A stretch of DNA of 15,358 bases from Gammaproteobacteria bacterium (GCA_018676275.1 JABHFC010000304.1:1-15358), one strand, 5' to 3'; shown: positions 1-7,856, counted from the first letter of the stretch. Program-made: numbers and translations. The notes: a model not told the origin generated them from the letters alone.

Positions 1-1638
1 GAATTGCAACATATTCGTTTTCGCGGTCATTCAGATACTGAAGTTGTACTTGAAGCCTGTGCTGCCTGGGGAGTAGAGACTGCGGTAAAACGGATGAACG
101 GTATGTTTGCCTTTGCTGTTTGGGATAGACAGGAGCGTAAATTATCCCTGGTACGTGATCGTCTTGGAATTAAACCATTGTATTGGGGAAAATTTAATAA
201 TCTGCTGCTATTTGGCTCTGAACTGAAAGCGCTGAAAAAACATCCCGGCTGGCGTCCTGTGATTGATCGCACAGCATTGGCCGCATTCATGCAGCACAGA
301 TATATACCTGCACCACGTAGTATTTATGAAAATGTGTACAAACTTGAGCCCGGACACATCCTCACCATCAGTCCTCAGAATCAAATAGAAGATAAAGTTT
401 ACTGGGCTATAAACGACATTATACAACAGGGGAAAAGCTCACAGTTCCAATTCTCTGACGAAGAAGCAATCGATCAGCTAGACACATTACTTGGCGATGC
501 AGTGCAACGTCGTATGGTTGCAGATGTGCCTCTGGGTGCCTTTCTTTCAGGCGGTATTGATTCATCAGCGGTAGTCGCACAGATGCAGAAACATGGTAGT
601 CAGGATGCTCTCACCTTTTCTATTGGTTTTGATGACCCAAAATACAATGAAGCAGTCTATGCTAAAGCAGTCGCACAACATCTGGGAAGTAGGCATACCG
701 AACTTTATGTCGGGCCAGATCAGGCAAGAGACATAATCCCCGCTTTACCAACATTCTATGATGAGCCTTTTGCGGATTCTTCCCAAATACCTACTTTCCT
801 GGTCTCACAAATGACCAAAAAACACGTTACTGTTGCCCTCTCTGGTGATGGTGGAGATGAGTTATTTGCTGGCTATAATCGATATCAAACTGCCAGGCTA
901 ATACGACACTGGACCGCGCCAATTAAAGGTCCATTACGAAAAGCACTAATAGCTATATTGACAAGCCTGAGTCCGTCTGGCTGGAATAAACTTCTATATA
1001 CATTTTCAAAACGTTGTCCTGGTCACAAACTCTATAATTTCGCAGCAATATTAAAAGTAGATCCGGCTTGTATATATCGTGAGTTAATCAGTGAATGGAA
1101 TAACCCCGCAGCTCTAGTTATCGGTGCTGAAAACCCACAGGGAATATTATGGGCGGCTGCAAAATCACAGCACCTGGTTGATGTTGTTGAAGAGTTTCAA
1201 TACCTTGATACCCTTAATTATCTACCTGATAATATTTTAACAAAAGTTGATCGAGCAAGCATGGCCGTCTCATTAGAAGCCAGAACACCGATACTGGATC
1301 ATCGAATTGTGGAATTTGCATGGCGCTTACCAATGACTTTCAAAATAAGAGCGAAACAACGAAAATGGTTGCTACGCCAGGTAGCTTACAAATATATACC
1401 ACGCGATCTTCTCGAAAGACGGAAAGCGGGCTTCAAAATCCCTATAGATGACTGGTTGAAGGGTTCACTGCGTGACTGGTCGGAGTCTTTACTTGATAAG
1501 AAACGCCTCAGCGAAGAAGGCTTTCTTAACCCAGTGATGGTGCACGAGAGATGGAACGAACATTTATCCGGGCAAAGAAACTGGAAAGGCTCGCTTTGGA
1601 ATGTATTAATGTTCCAGTCCTGGTTGGAGGCGCAATGA
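1..1638 (+). CDS. asnB: Asparagine synthase (glutamine-hydrolysing) / polysaccharide-locus amidotransferase, N-terminus cut by window start
   Basis: This enzyme uses glutamine-derived ammonia and ATP to amidate a carboxylate, classically aspartate to asparagine. Copies in polysaccharide loci may instead amidate a sugar acid. The frame is open from base 1 to a TGA at 1636-1638, giving 545 visible residues. The first visible residues include the HSDTE block of the class II glutaminase domain, so roughly 85-90 residues, including the catalytic Cys2, lie upstream of the window. The glutaminase domain continues through RDRLGIKPLYW. The synthetase domain has the PP-loop SGGIDSS at about nt 547-567, then SGDGGDELFAGY at about nt 841-876. 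The estimated full length of about 630 residues is nearer to the long AsnB/AsnO-type proteins of exopolysaccharide clusters than to the 554-residue E. coli AsnB. A glycosyltransferase-like gene follows after 35 bases, which favours a role in glycan synthesis. The family is certain; the exact substrate is inferred. Confidence 0.92.
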   Translation, partial: ELQHIRFRGHSDTEVVLEACAAWGVETAVKRMNGMFAFAVWDRQERKLSLVRDRLGIKPLYWGKFNNLLLFGSELKALKKHPGWRPVIDRTALAAFMQHRYIPAPRSIYENVYKLEPGHILTISPQNQIEDKVYWAINDIIQQGKSSQFQFSDEEAIDQLDTLLGDAVQRRMVADVPLGAFLSGGIDSSAVVAQMQKHGSQDALTFSIGFDDPKYNEAVYAKAVAQHLGSRHTELYVGPDQARDIIPALPTFYDEPFADSSQIPTFLVSQMTKKHVTVALSGDGGDELFAGYNRYQTARLIRHWTAPIKGPLRKALIAILTSLSPSGWNKLLYTFSKRCPGHKLYNFAAILKVDPACIYRELISEWNNPAALVIGAENPQGILWAAAKSQHLVDVVEEFQYLDTLNYLPDNILTKVDRASMAVSLEARTPILDHRIVEFAWRLPMTFKIRAKQRKWLLRQVAYKYIPRDLLERRKAGFKIPIDDWLKGSLRDWSESLLDKKRLSEEGFLNPVMVHERWNEHLSGQRNWKGSLWNVLMFQSWLEAQ

Positions 1639-1673
1639 ACAAAGTGGCTCTTCACTGTCGCGGTTAACATATT

Positions 1674-2786
1674 ATGCGTATAGGCTTTCTATTTAATCAC
1701 TATCTAAGCTATCAGGTCCTGCATGGCGCCCCTTTTGCTTTTGAACTATCACGAATACGAAGTGATTTTCAGGTTGAATTACTTTTTTCAAACCAGAACT
1801 CTTACGACGAGGCAAAACGAATTGCCAGGCTCTACCCCGACAATCGATGTACATTCAAACTCTTAAAACAAAACTCTTTTACACGCTTCTCCTCTACGAT
1901 TTTTCCTGACTTACATCGACCCTTAACACTTTTTGCAAATAGGAAACTGCTTGCATCTTTCAGAGCACTAATTGCCCCTGAAAAAAACTATATTATCCTG
2001 AAAGCCTTGCCCGCATTTCGGAACACCAGTTTCATAGGTCTCAGGCATGGGGCCGGTGACAGACCGGTGTCATTCAATAAGGGTCGATTTAAATTCGATT
2101 ATCTATTGGTTCCCGGTCAGGCATATTTTGAACGATTCAAAGATGAATTGCCCGAAGGTTGCTGCAAAATAGCGGGATATCCTAAATTTGAAGTGCTGGA
2201 GAAACTAAATCCTGAAACAACTTGCTTGTTCAATAACGACCGACCGATGGTTTTATACAGTCCGCATTTTCACCGTCACCAGTCTTCCTGGAAAACTCTT
2301 GGCAGCGACATACTGTCTTTCTTTGCAGAAAGTGATGTTTATAACCTTGTCTTTGCTCCACATGCACGTCTTTTCGAGCACAGCATTTATCATGACAATA
2401 TTGATATTGAGAAATTTAGAAAATGCCCAAATATTCTGATCGATACGGGTAGTGAGAAATCTTTCGACATGAGCTATACAGGGGCTGCCGATATCTATCT
2501 TGGTGATGTCTCAAGCCAGGTTTACGAATTTATTTATCATAAACGACGACCATGCGTCTTCCTGAACCCAAATGAACTCGATGCGGCGCAAATGAGTTTT
2601 TGGCGTTTTGGTCCTGTTATTGAGCAAATAGATTCTCTACAGGACGCCATAACAGATGCAGAACAAAGCTTTGAACAAAAATATCGCTCTGAACAGGATC
2701 ATTTTCTGGAACTGGCTTTCTCTTTAGATAAGAATCCACCTTCAAAGCGTGGTGCTGAAGCGATAATTCAGTTTCTGGATAATTAA
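1674..2786 (+). CDS. CDP-glycerol glycerophosphotransferase-like GT-B transferase
   Basis: This 370-residue soluble protein resembles the CDP-glycerol:polyglycerophosphate glycerophosphotransferase group (TagB/TagF-like), which move polyol phosphates or sugars onto glycans. Visible motifs are SPHFH near residues 196-200, APH near 228-230, and AADIYLGDVSSQVYEF, with the D-x-SS core at about 278-281. The last matches the family's acidic nucleotide-binding block that precedes a hydrophobic strand (PCVFLN). The N-terminal half is poorly conserved and probably recognises the acceptor. It follows the amidotransferase by 35 bases on the same strand, so the two are likely cotranscribed. I see no good ribosome binding site before the ATG. 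It could instead be a sialyl- or other GT-B glycosyltransferase of a related family. I am fairly sure of the fold and unsure of the donor. Confidence 0.62.
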   Translation: MRIGFLFNHYLSYQVLHGAPFAFELSRIRSDFQVELLFSNQNSYDEAKRIARLYPDNRCTFKLLKQNSFTRFSSTIFPDLHRPLTLFANRKLLASFRALIAPEKNYIILKALPAFRNTSFIGLRHGAGDRPVSFNKGRFKFDYLLVPGQAYFERFKDELPEGCCKIAGYPKFEVLEKLNPETTCLFNNDRPMVLYSPHFHRHQSSWKTLGSDILSFFAESDVYNLVFAPHARLFEHSIYHDNIDIEKFRKCPNILIDTGSEKSFDMSYTGAADIYLGDVSSQVYEFIYHKRRPCVFLNPNELDAAQMSFWRFGPVIEQIDSLQDAITDAEQSFEQKYRSEQDHFLELAFSLDKNPPSKRGAEAIIQFLDN

Positions 2787-2809
2787 TTCTATTTTTACCT
2801 TACTAGCGA

Positions 2810-4375
2810 TCAGGAAACAAATCTTAGCCGTCGTCCAAGTTTACCCAAGGCGAGTCGATCCCGTCTCGGTAGTGCAAAACGTATGCTTAACCACATGACT
2901 AACAAATATACCAAAAGTATCACAACACCCTGAACATAAATATTCGCCGCAGAAGTCAGAAAATCTGCAAAGAAAATTGCCAGACATGCAATTGATGCTG
3001 AACCAAGTATTCTTAATACACTTCCATCAAGTGCATGCAGTTTTTCTCGTCTGGATAATTGTAATACAGACAGTGAAGCTGTCGTAAGCTGTCCTGCTGC
3101 AACAGCGAAAGCTACACCCAGTGTTTCGTAAACAGGAAAAGTGACAAGTAAAACGATCATCGCAACTATAAATCCGATTGTACTATTTATTACCGGCAAT
3201 CCACGATGACTGATCACCTGCTGAATAGCCGAGGCCGGACCGATACCTGCTTCTACACCTTTGGCAGCTGTAAGGATTACAAGAATAGGCCAGGCTGCTG
3301 CTGCACCGGTAACAAAAAGTGCCAGAAGAAAATCGGCAGCAATGATCAAGGCTACCGCAGTAGGCAATGCAAGCAACAAGGAAATACGAATAGAAAAAGT
3401 GTATAGCGCCTGCATAGTTTCATGATCCCTGTTAGCACTTGAAGCAGCAATGGGTGATAAAACGTGAGAAAAAACACTACGTACCAACTGTGGAATACTG
3501 GCCAGTTTACGCGCAATACTGTACAAACCTGCTGCGTTGGCACCTGCCGCTCCGGGTATACAAAAATTAATTATAACGGCGGGCATATCAACAAACATCC
3601 GCCCCAGTACATTTGAAGGCAATATGGATAAGCCAGAAAGAAAAAGATCTCGAATTACTGAGCGGGAAAGTTTTGATTTGCAGATTAACTGCAGGCTGCA
3701 ATAATTATTTAACACACGCAGCGCCAGTATAGCTGTAACAAAAAGTGAGCCGAGATGTGCTATAAGCAAGGCAAGAGTATCAACACCAGCCAGCCACAAT
3801 ATTACTGCCAATACCAATCGTAGTACCTGCTCCCACAAAAGACGTAGTCGAATTTCGGGGCCAAAGGCGTGACAAGCGCGCAATGCTGATGTTGCTATTT
3901 CCACCGTTGCCCATAGTGGAAGAGCCCAGGCAAACAGGCTGATCGCCAGCTCAAGCTGCACTGAATCCTTCTCGGCGACATTAAACAGGGGTGCGATTGA
4001 CGCTGAAGACCAGGATAGAATTCCGGCAAGAATTAGACAAGGTAAAACTCCCAGAACAAAAGCACCTTTAATGATTGCCGCGCGAGCCTCTGCCTTATTT
4101 TCCTTCGGTAGTACGCGTTGCAATGCTGCTGTCATTGCCAGATCCGCGATATTTTCCAATAGATTAACCAGAGACCAGAGAACGGTGTATAAACCGTATG
4201 TAGCCAGACCGAACATCCAGGTGTAGGCCGGTTGCGCGATAATTTCGATTAAGGCACCGATCTTTGCCAGAAAAACTGTACCAGCACCTTTCGCTACATC
4301 TCGTCGAGCGTCAGATTCACTATTTCGGTGATCGTTATCAATAACTACTTTTTTATTTTCTTTTTCGGAGCTCAT
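2810..4375 (-). CDS. Wzx-like polysaccharide flippase (MOP/MATE superfamily)
   Basis: This 521-residue integral membrane protein has about 12-14 hydrophobic helices, spread along nearly the whole length after a hydrophilic N-terminal tail of about 30 residues. The pattern and length match lipopolysaccharide/exopolysaccharide flippases, which move lipid-linked oligosaccharide from the cytoplasmic to the periplasmic face of the inner membrane. The typical first-helix region is present (AKIGALIEIIAQP, then WMFGLATYGLYTVLWSL). It converges on the glycosyltransferase-like gene, with 23 bases between the stops, and diverges from the sulfotransferase. It therefore has its own promoter somewhere in 4376-4637. 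I chose the ATG at 4373-4375 because the hydrophilic tail is fully open and there is no stronger start nearby; no clear Shine-Dalgarno precedes it. The neighbours support the polysaccharide role over a drug/sodium MATE pump. Confidence 0.85.
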   Translation of the reverse strand: MSSEKENKKVVIDNDHRNSESDARRDVAKGAGTVFLAKIGALIEIIAQPAYTWMFGLATYGLYTVLWSLVNLLENIADLAMTAALQRVLPKENKAEARAAIIKGAFVLGVLPCLILAGILSWSSASIAPLFNVAEKDSVQLELAISLFAWALPLWATVEIATSALRACHAFGPEIRLRLLWEQVLRLVLAVILWLAGVDTLALLIAHLGSLFVTAILALRVLNNYCSLQLICKSKLSRSVIRDLFLSGLSILPSNVLGRMFVDMPAVIINFCIPGAAGANAAGLYSIARKLASIPQLVRSVFSHVLSPIAASSANRDHETMQALYTFSIRISLLLALPTAVALIIAADFLLALFVTGAAAAWPILVILTAAKGVEAGIGPASAIQQVISHRGLPVINSTIGFIVAMIVLLVTFPVYETLGVAFAVAAGQLTTASLSVLQLSRREKLHALDGSVLRILGSASIACLAIFFADFLTSAANIYVQGVVILLVYLLVMWLSIRFALPRRDRLALGKLGRRLRFVS

Positions 4376-4637
4376 TTAGATATGAATAGAATTAGCAACA
4401 AATCCATTGGGTAGCATATCTGATATGAATCTCAGAAAATAGACCGGCAACCAAGGCCAACAAACAGAAGAAATAACTTGTGACGCCTGTTAGTCCTGAT
4501 TGAAGCAAGCTTTTTCTTTTCGAGACAGTCTTTTGTGGGAGCAATTTACCAATTGAACTGGTTTTTTATTAATGCTGTCGCTTGTCGTGTAAAATCTGTC
4601 AAATCATAATTTTCCGGTATTAATTGTTTTTGACCAT
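4376..4637. promoter_or_regulatory. Divergent intergenic region with a palindrome and a direct repeat
   Basis: These 262 bases separate the flippase (leftward) and sulfotransferase (rightward) and must carry promoters for both. A perfect palindrome, CATATC-T-GATATG, spans 4415-4427. The nonamer GATATGAAT occurs at 4422-4430, overlapping the right palindrome arm, and again at 4379-4387, just ahead of the flippase start. This is the sort of layout seen for a regulator site, but two copies could arise by chance in AT-rich DNA. A weak imperfect hairpin followed by six T's (about 4548-4567) is not convincing as a terminator. I see no ORF or RNA gene here. Confidence 0.4.
4582..4610 (+). promoter_or_regulatory. 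Candidate sigma70 promoter for the sulfotransferase
   Basis: A -35-like TTGTCG (4582-4587) and a -10-like CATAAT (4605-4610) are separated by exactly 17 bases. They match the consensus at four and five of six positions. Transcription would start near 4617, about 20 bases before the ATG at 4638. This is a by-eye call. Confidence 0.4.
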
Positions 4638-5438
4638 ATGAAGTCTGCTTTCCTTTATCACAGCCTGCGTCGGGATATTTCCAATTTCTCCCTGATAAAA
4701 CATCGCGCTTTTGACGGGTTTCTAATTAGTATGCATCAGTCCGGTACGCACTGGCTTAAACATATGTTGGCGACCGCTCTAACCCACAAATATGAACTGC
4801 CCCCACCTCAATACATTCATGCAAATGACGTTATCGCCGGACCGAAAGACCCATTGGCGAACGTTATGCTTCCGCATATTGTCAGTACACACTCAATCCC
4901 CCATATTTTACTTGGCTCCAGTTTATTTCGTCGCCTGGTCAAGTTACCTCCTTACGTGATACTTGTGAGAGATATTCGTGCATCACTGGTTTCTAACTTT
5001 GAAAAATGGAAAGAGCACTATGCCTGTGATTTTGAGACTTACCTGCACGGCGATATTAGTGGACGCAGGTTTAACAATGATATCTGGTGGTGTCTCCGTT
5101 TTTGTAATAAATGGGGCGAACTGGCAAAAAAGTTTCCCGATGGCACACTAATAGTTAAATATGAAGATTTGAAATCCAGTCCGTTACAGGAGTTGCAGCG
5201 AATAAATAGTTTTTGGCAACTGGATTTGACTGAAGACGTATTAAGTTATGCCATTAGTGAATCAACTAAGGAAAAAATGGCACTTAAAAAAGATCCGGAT
5301 ACGCCTTTTGGAGTGACTGTGGTTCGGAAAAACAAGCAACCATTTATGGAGTGGTATGATAAAGATCAGAGCACTTATTTTAGTAATGTTTGTGACGAGT
5401 TTCTAAATTTTGATTTTGGATATGATTACCGGACATAG
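4638..5438 (+). CDS. PAPS-dependent sulfotransferase (Sulfotransfer_1 type)
   Basis: This enzyme is predicted to transfer sulfate from PAPS to a hydroxyl, here probably on a glycan. The 266 residues show the family order. The 5'-phosphosulfate loop is SMHQSGTHWL (residues 31-40, matching SYPKSGTTWL). The THSIP block at 84-88 corresponds to KTHLP, making His85 the likely catalytic base. The 3'-phosphate block VILVRDIRASLVSNF (107-121) has Arg111 and Ser119 as the expected PAPS 3'-phosphate ligands. A KYEDL motif lies near 174-178. There is no signal peptide or membrane helix, so it acts in the cytoplasm. The loop lysine expected at position 34 is Gln, a notable change. The gene is divergent from the flippase and next to glycan genes, which suggests sulfation of the surface polysaccharide; small-molecule sulfation is the alternative. 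Confidence 0.85.
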   Translation: MKSAFLYHSLRRDISNFSLIKHRAFDGFLISMHQSGTHWLKHMLATALTHKYELPPPQYIHANDVIAGPKDPLANVMLPHIVSTHSIPHILLGSSLFRRLVKLPPYVILVRDIRASLVSNFEKWKEHYACDFETYLHGDISGRRFNNDIWWCLRFCNKWGELAKKFPDGTLIVKYEDLKSSPLQELQRINSFWQLDLTEDVLSYAISESTKEKMALKKDPDTPFGVTVVRKNKQPFMEWYDKDQSTYFSNVCDEFLNFDFGYDYRT

Positions 5439-5494
5439 AAACGCGTATCCTCTCTGGCAATGCATACAATGGTAAATAATTAGCTGGTCAACTA

Positions 5495-5893
5495 ATGAGC
5501 TCAGAACAACAGGCTGTACTAAAAACTAATGAAGCTTTCTACAGGGCTTTTTCAAACAACGATATAGTCAGCATGGAAAAACTGTGGTCGACGCAAGTTG
5601 ATATAACGATTATTCACCCTGGCTGGGCACCGTTGCAGGGACGTGAATCGGTTATGTCGAGTTGGAATCAAATCATGACAGGTGCAAGCTCATCACCTAT
5701 TACATGCGTCAATGCCAGAGTAAATGTACTGGGAGATGTAGCCCTGGTTATTTGCACGGAAATACTCGAAGAAATTGAATTAATTGCTACTAATACCTTT
5801 GTTCTGGAATCAGGGGAATGGAAATTAATTCATCATCAAGCGGGGCCATTACCTCAATCAAATAATATTCATGAAGGTGACATACTGCATTAG
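5495..5893 (+). CDS. SnoaL-like / NTF2-fold protein
   Basis: This is a 132-residue single-domain protein of the NTF2/SnoaL superfamily, a cone-shaped alpha+beta barrel that binds small ligands and sometimes catalyses isomerisation or hydrolysis. The family's signature is easy to see. It has an N-terminal helix with NEAFYRAFSNNDIVSMEKLW, then HPGWAPLQGRESVMSSWNQI, and C-terminal strands ending in SGEWKLIHHQAGP. The length is typical and it has no signal peptide. The start overlaps an imperfect inverted repeat (TTAG..CTAA, 5480-5495), and no Shine-Dalgarno is evident. It lies 56 bases after the sulfotransferase on the same strand, so readthrough is possible, but a functional link is not shown. 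The specific ligand or reaction cannot be inferred. Confidence 0.88.
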   Translation: MSSEQQAVLKTNEAFYRAFSNNDIVSMEKLWSTQVDITIIHPGWAPLQGRESVMSSWNQIMTGASSSPITCVNARVNVLGDVALVICTEILEEIELIATNTFVLESGEWKLIHHQAGPLPQSNNIHEGDILH

Positions 5894-5904
5894 TGTAATA
5901 TAAT
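5877..5904 (+). promoter_or_regulatory. Strong candidate sigma70 promoter for the six-helix membrane protein
   Basis: GTGACA (5877-5882, five of six matches to the -35 consensus) and a perfect TATAAT (5899-5904) are separated by 16 bases. The -35 lies inside the last codons of the NTF2-fold gene. The predicted start is near 5911, within GTTACTGTTAC, giving a leader of about 70 bases that includes a T-rich tract. This is the best-looking plus-strand promoter in the window. Confidence 0.55.
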
Positions 5905-5981
5905 GTTACTGTTACAATGGCAATTGAGCAGGGTTATTTTTTTCAATTTTTCCCTATAACGAAAGTACAAAAACTGGATCT

Positions 5982-6641
5982 ATGCAAAACAAGCAACTAA
6001 TAAAAGCACAGGTTGAAATTCTGTATTCTCAGTCGGCTGTTACCTTTCTATTCCCGGTGCTTGCATCAATCATTTTGGGGTTTGTACTATGGGAGGTCGC
6101 ACATAAGCGTATATTAATTGCATGGGTTGTAGTCATCTGGGTCTATGCTGCTTCTCGTTTTGTTCTATTGTGGAAGTATAATAAGACAGAGATTACCCTG
6201 GACAATGCAGCAAAATGGCTTGATATATTTATCGGCTCAGTGTGTTTATCCGGAATAATGTGGGGTCTTGCCGCAATTATATTAATGCCTCATGAGGGAA
6301 AAAATATAACCGAATTTACTATGTATACAGGTATTACCTTGTTATCTGTGTCAGGCCTCGTCGCCGGTGCGACAATTTCCTATTCCGTTTGCTTATCAGT
6401 CCTGTATTTCTATGTCTTACCTGCTCTATTACCACCTGCCCTTTATCTTATTGCGTTGGGAGACATATATAACAGCACATTAGGCGGGTTTATCCTGCTG
6501 TATTGTTTTTTTATATCCAGTGCAGGTTACAGGATGAATAAACAACTGCTTGGTTATATACAGAAACAACATGAACTGGAAAAACTCAAACAGCAATTTC
6601 AACAATTAAAACTAATGTACCAAAAAGCTGTCAATCGATAG
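5982..6641 (+). CDS. Six-helix membrane protein with C-terminal coiled coil, sensor-module-like
   Basis: I do not recognise a named family. The 219 residues contain about six hydrophobic helices (roughly 18-38, 42-60, 82-106, 112-136, 138-158 and 163-180). A charged, glutamine-rich amphipathic stretch (about 186-219: QKQHELEKLKQQFQQL and on) follows and looks like a coiled coil. This layout resembles the N-terminal input half of membrane sensor kinases and diguanylate cyclases, where the helix bundle joins the catalytic domain by a coiled coil. Here the stop (TAG, 6639-6641) comes directly after the coiled coil, and the next gene is on the other strand, so no output domain follows. It may act by partnering with another protein. 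It is likely transcribed from its own promoter at 5877-5904. Confidence 0.7.
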   Translation: MQNKQLIKAQVEILYSQSAVTFLFPVLASIILGFVLWEVAHKRILIAWVVVIWVYAASRFVLLWKYNKTEITLDNAAKWLDIFIGSVCLSGIMWGLAAIILMPHEGKNITEFTMYTGITLLSVSGLVAGATISYSVCLSVLYFYVLPALLPPALYLIALGDIYNSTLGGFILLYCFFISSAGYRMNKQLLGYIQKQHELEKLKQQFQQLKLMYQKAVNR

Positions 6642-6651
6642 TCCTTTTATT
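6628..6651 (+). terminator. Weak candidate terminator after the membrane protein
   Basis: CTGTC, loop AATC, and GATAG (6628-6641) can form a 5-bp RNA stem with one G-U pair, followed by the T-rich TCCTTTTATT. It overlaps the stop codon and sits at a convergent junction with the MscS-type gene. The stem is short, so confidence is low. Confidence 0.25.
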
Positions 6652-6661
6652 ACCACGGTTT

Positions 6662-7498
6662 CTACCCAGTTTGTTTGATGATATGTAACTCGCGTTGCGG
6701 GAAAGGTATTGCTATTCCCTCTTCATTGAACCTGGATAATATAAGCTCATTCACTTCATACATGACAGAATAATACTGTTTAGTTGGTACCCAGTATCGA
6801 TAACCCAGTTCGATAGCAGAATCAGCAAAATTCTGAATGCCAGCCTGAGCTGCTGGTTCATCTACAACTTGCTGATTGCCAGCCAGTACTTCTTTAATAA
6901 TTGCAATTGCCTTTTTTGTATCAGAACCATAAGCAATATTAATACTTGCTTCAATTACCAGGTTTGCATTCGAGTTATGTAATATCTCACCAACGATAAG
7001 CTTGTTGGGAATGGTAATTATCTCGCCGTCCTCGGTGATTAATTGCGTGTAGGCAAGCTTTACTTCTTCAACTATTCCGATTACGCCCTGAATTTTTATT
7101 GTGTCGCCCAGAACAAATGGACGAGTTAGTATAATTGTCAGCCCGGCACCATAATTAGATAAAGGTCCTTGCAGGGCCAGGGTTCCACCAAAGGCAACTG
7201 CACCTAGCGCGGCAATAAAAGGCGCAATTGTTATACCAAACTTACCAAGAGCTATGATTACTACAAATACCAGTACCAGTATCTTGGCTATGTCGGCGAA
7301 AAACTTACTAAGGGTAACGTCAAGGTTCGTTCGTTGACAAAGCTTCAACACCAGCCCGGCTACCCATTTGGCGACAAACCAGCCAAGTATGAGAACAATT
7401 ATGGCTCCTAACATCTGGAAGCCGTAACTCACTACAAATTCACTGGCCAGGTCTGCAAGCTTCTGAATTGTTTCGAGATCGATATCGGCGGCGTCCAT
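6662..7498 (-). CDS. MscS-family small-conductance mechanosensitive channel
   Basis: This inner-membrane channel opens under membrane tension to release solutes on hypo-osmotic shock. Its 278 residues match the short, E. coli MscS-like form (286 residues). It has TM1 at about 24-52, TM2 at about 66-88, and the pore-lining TM3, with GAVAFGGTLALQGPLSNYG carrying the Gly/Ala packing pattern and the LQGxLSN turn. TM3 is followed by TRPFVLGDTI and the beta domain IPNKLIVGEILHNSN. A mixed alpha/beta C-terminal domain completes the vestibule. It is the last gene of a minus-strand operon, 11 bases after the FmdB-like gene. No clear Shine-Dalgarno precedes the ATG, so translational coupling is possible. 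Orthology to MscS itself rather than another short paralogue cannot be settled here. Confidence 0.93.
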   Translation of the reverse strand: MDAADIDLETIQKLADLASEFVVSYGFQMLGAIIVLILGWFVAKWVAGLVLKLCQRTNLDVTLSKFFADIAKILVLVFVVIIALGKFGITIAPFIAALGAVAFGGTLALQGPLSNYGAGLTIILTRPFVLGDTIKIQGVIGIVEEVKLAYTQLITEDGEIITIPNKLIVGEILHNSNANLVIEASINIAYGSDTKKAIAIIKEVLAGNQQVVDEPAAQAGIQNFADSAIELGYRYWVPTKQYYSVMYEVNELILSRFNEEGIAIPFPQRELHIIKQTG

Positions 7499-7509
7499 GA
7501 CGGGTAGTT

Positions 7510-7851
7510 CTAGTCTTCGATCTTCTTATTAAAATGCGGCACGGAATCTTTGTCACCTTTATTCATGTAACGCTTTTCCGAACCTGTGGCAGTAACATTT
7601 TCATAGACACCATCATCGCGTTTCACCAACTTGGTGAAGCCCATATTTTTAATTTCACTATTGAAAGTGCTTACCGCCATTCCAGGTGCACGCGTAAATA
7701 TGCGGGTGATAGGTGACAGGGGATCGGTATCTTCCATTGGAATTTGAGCTACAAAACATAATTCGCCCCAGGTTTCCAGCTTCGAATCCATAGGATGCAC
7801 TACTTCAACGATACGAGCATTATCCTCGCAATGATATTCGTAAACTGGCAT
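7510..7851 (-). CDS. FmdB-like small protein with incomplete zinc-ribbon ligands
   Basis: This 113-residue protein opens with MPVYEYHCEDN, the hallmark of the FmdB/zinc-ribbon family (MPxYxYxCxxC). The ligand set is incomplete. Cys8 is present, the second cysteine of the CxxC is Asn11, and the usual distal CPxC is replaced by a single Cys near residue 32 within WGELCFVAQI. A SPITRIFTRAP segment matches the position of the KRLISAP block that ends the usual domain. A charged tail of about 55 residues follows and has no motif I can name. It sits 5 bases after the HD-domain gene and 11 before the MscS gene, so the three are almost certainly cotranscribed. A zinc-independent or partner-completed fold is possible; its function is unknown. 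Confidence 0.75.
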   Translation of the reverse strand: MPVYEYHCEDNARIVEVVHPMDSKLETWGELCFVAQIPMEDTDPLSPITRIFTRAPGMAVSTFNSEIKNMGFTKLVKRDDGVYENVTATGSEKRYMNKGDKDSVPHFNKKIED

Positions 7852-7856
7852 ATGTG

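Noticed and set aside
2787..2809. Possible bidirectional terminator between the transferase and flippase genes
   Set aside because: The 23-base gap is T-rich but contains no inverted repeat able to form a stem.
4548..4567. Imperfect ACCAAT/ACTGGT stem followed by six T's
   Set aside because: The stem has a mismatch and only a few GC pairs, and no plus-strand gene lies upstream for it to terminate.
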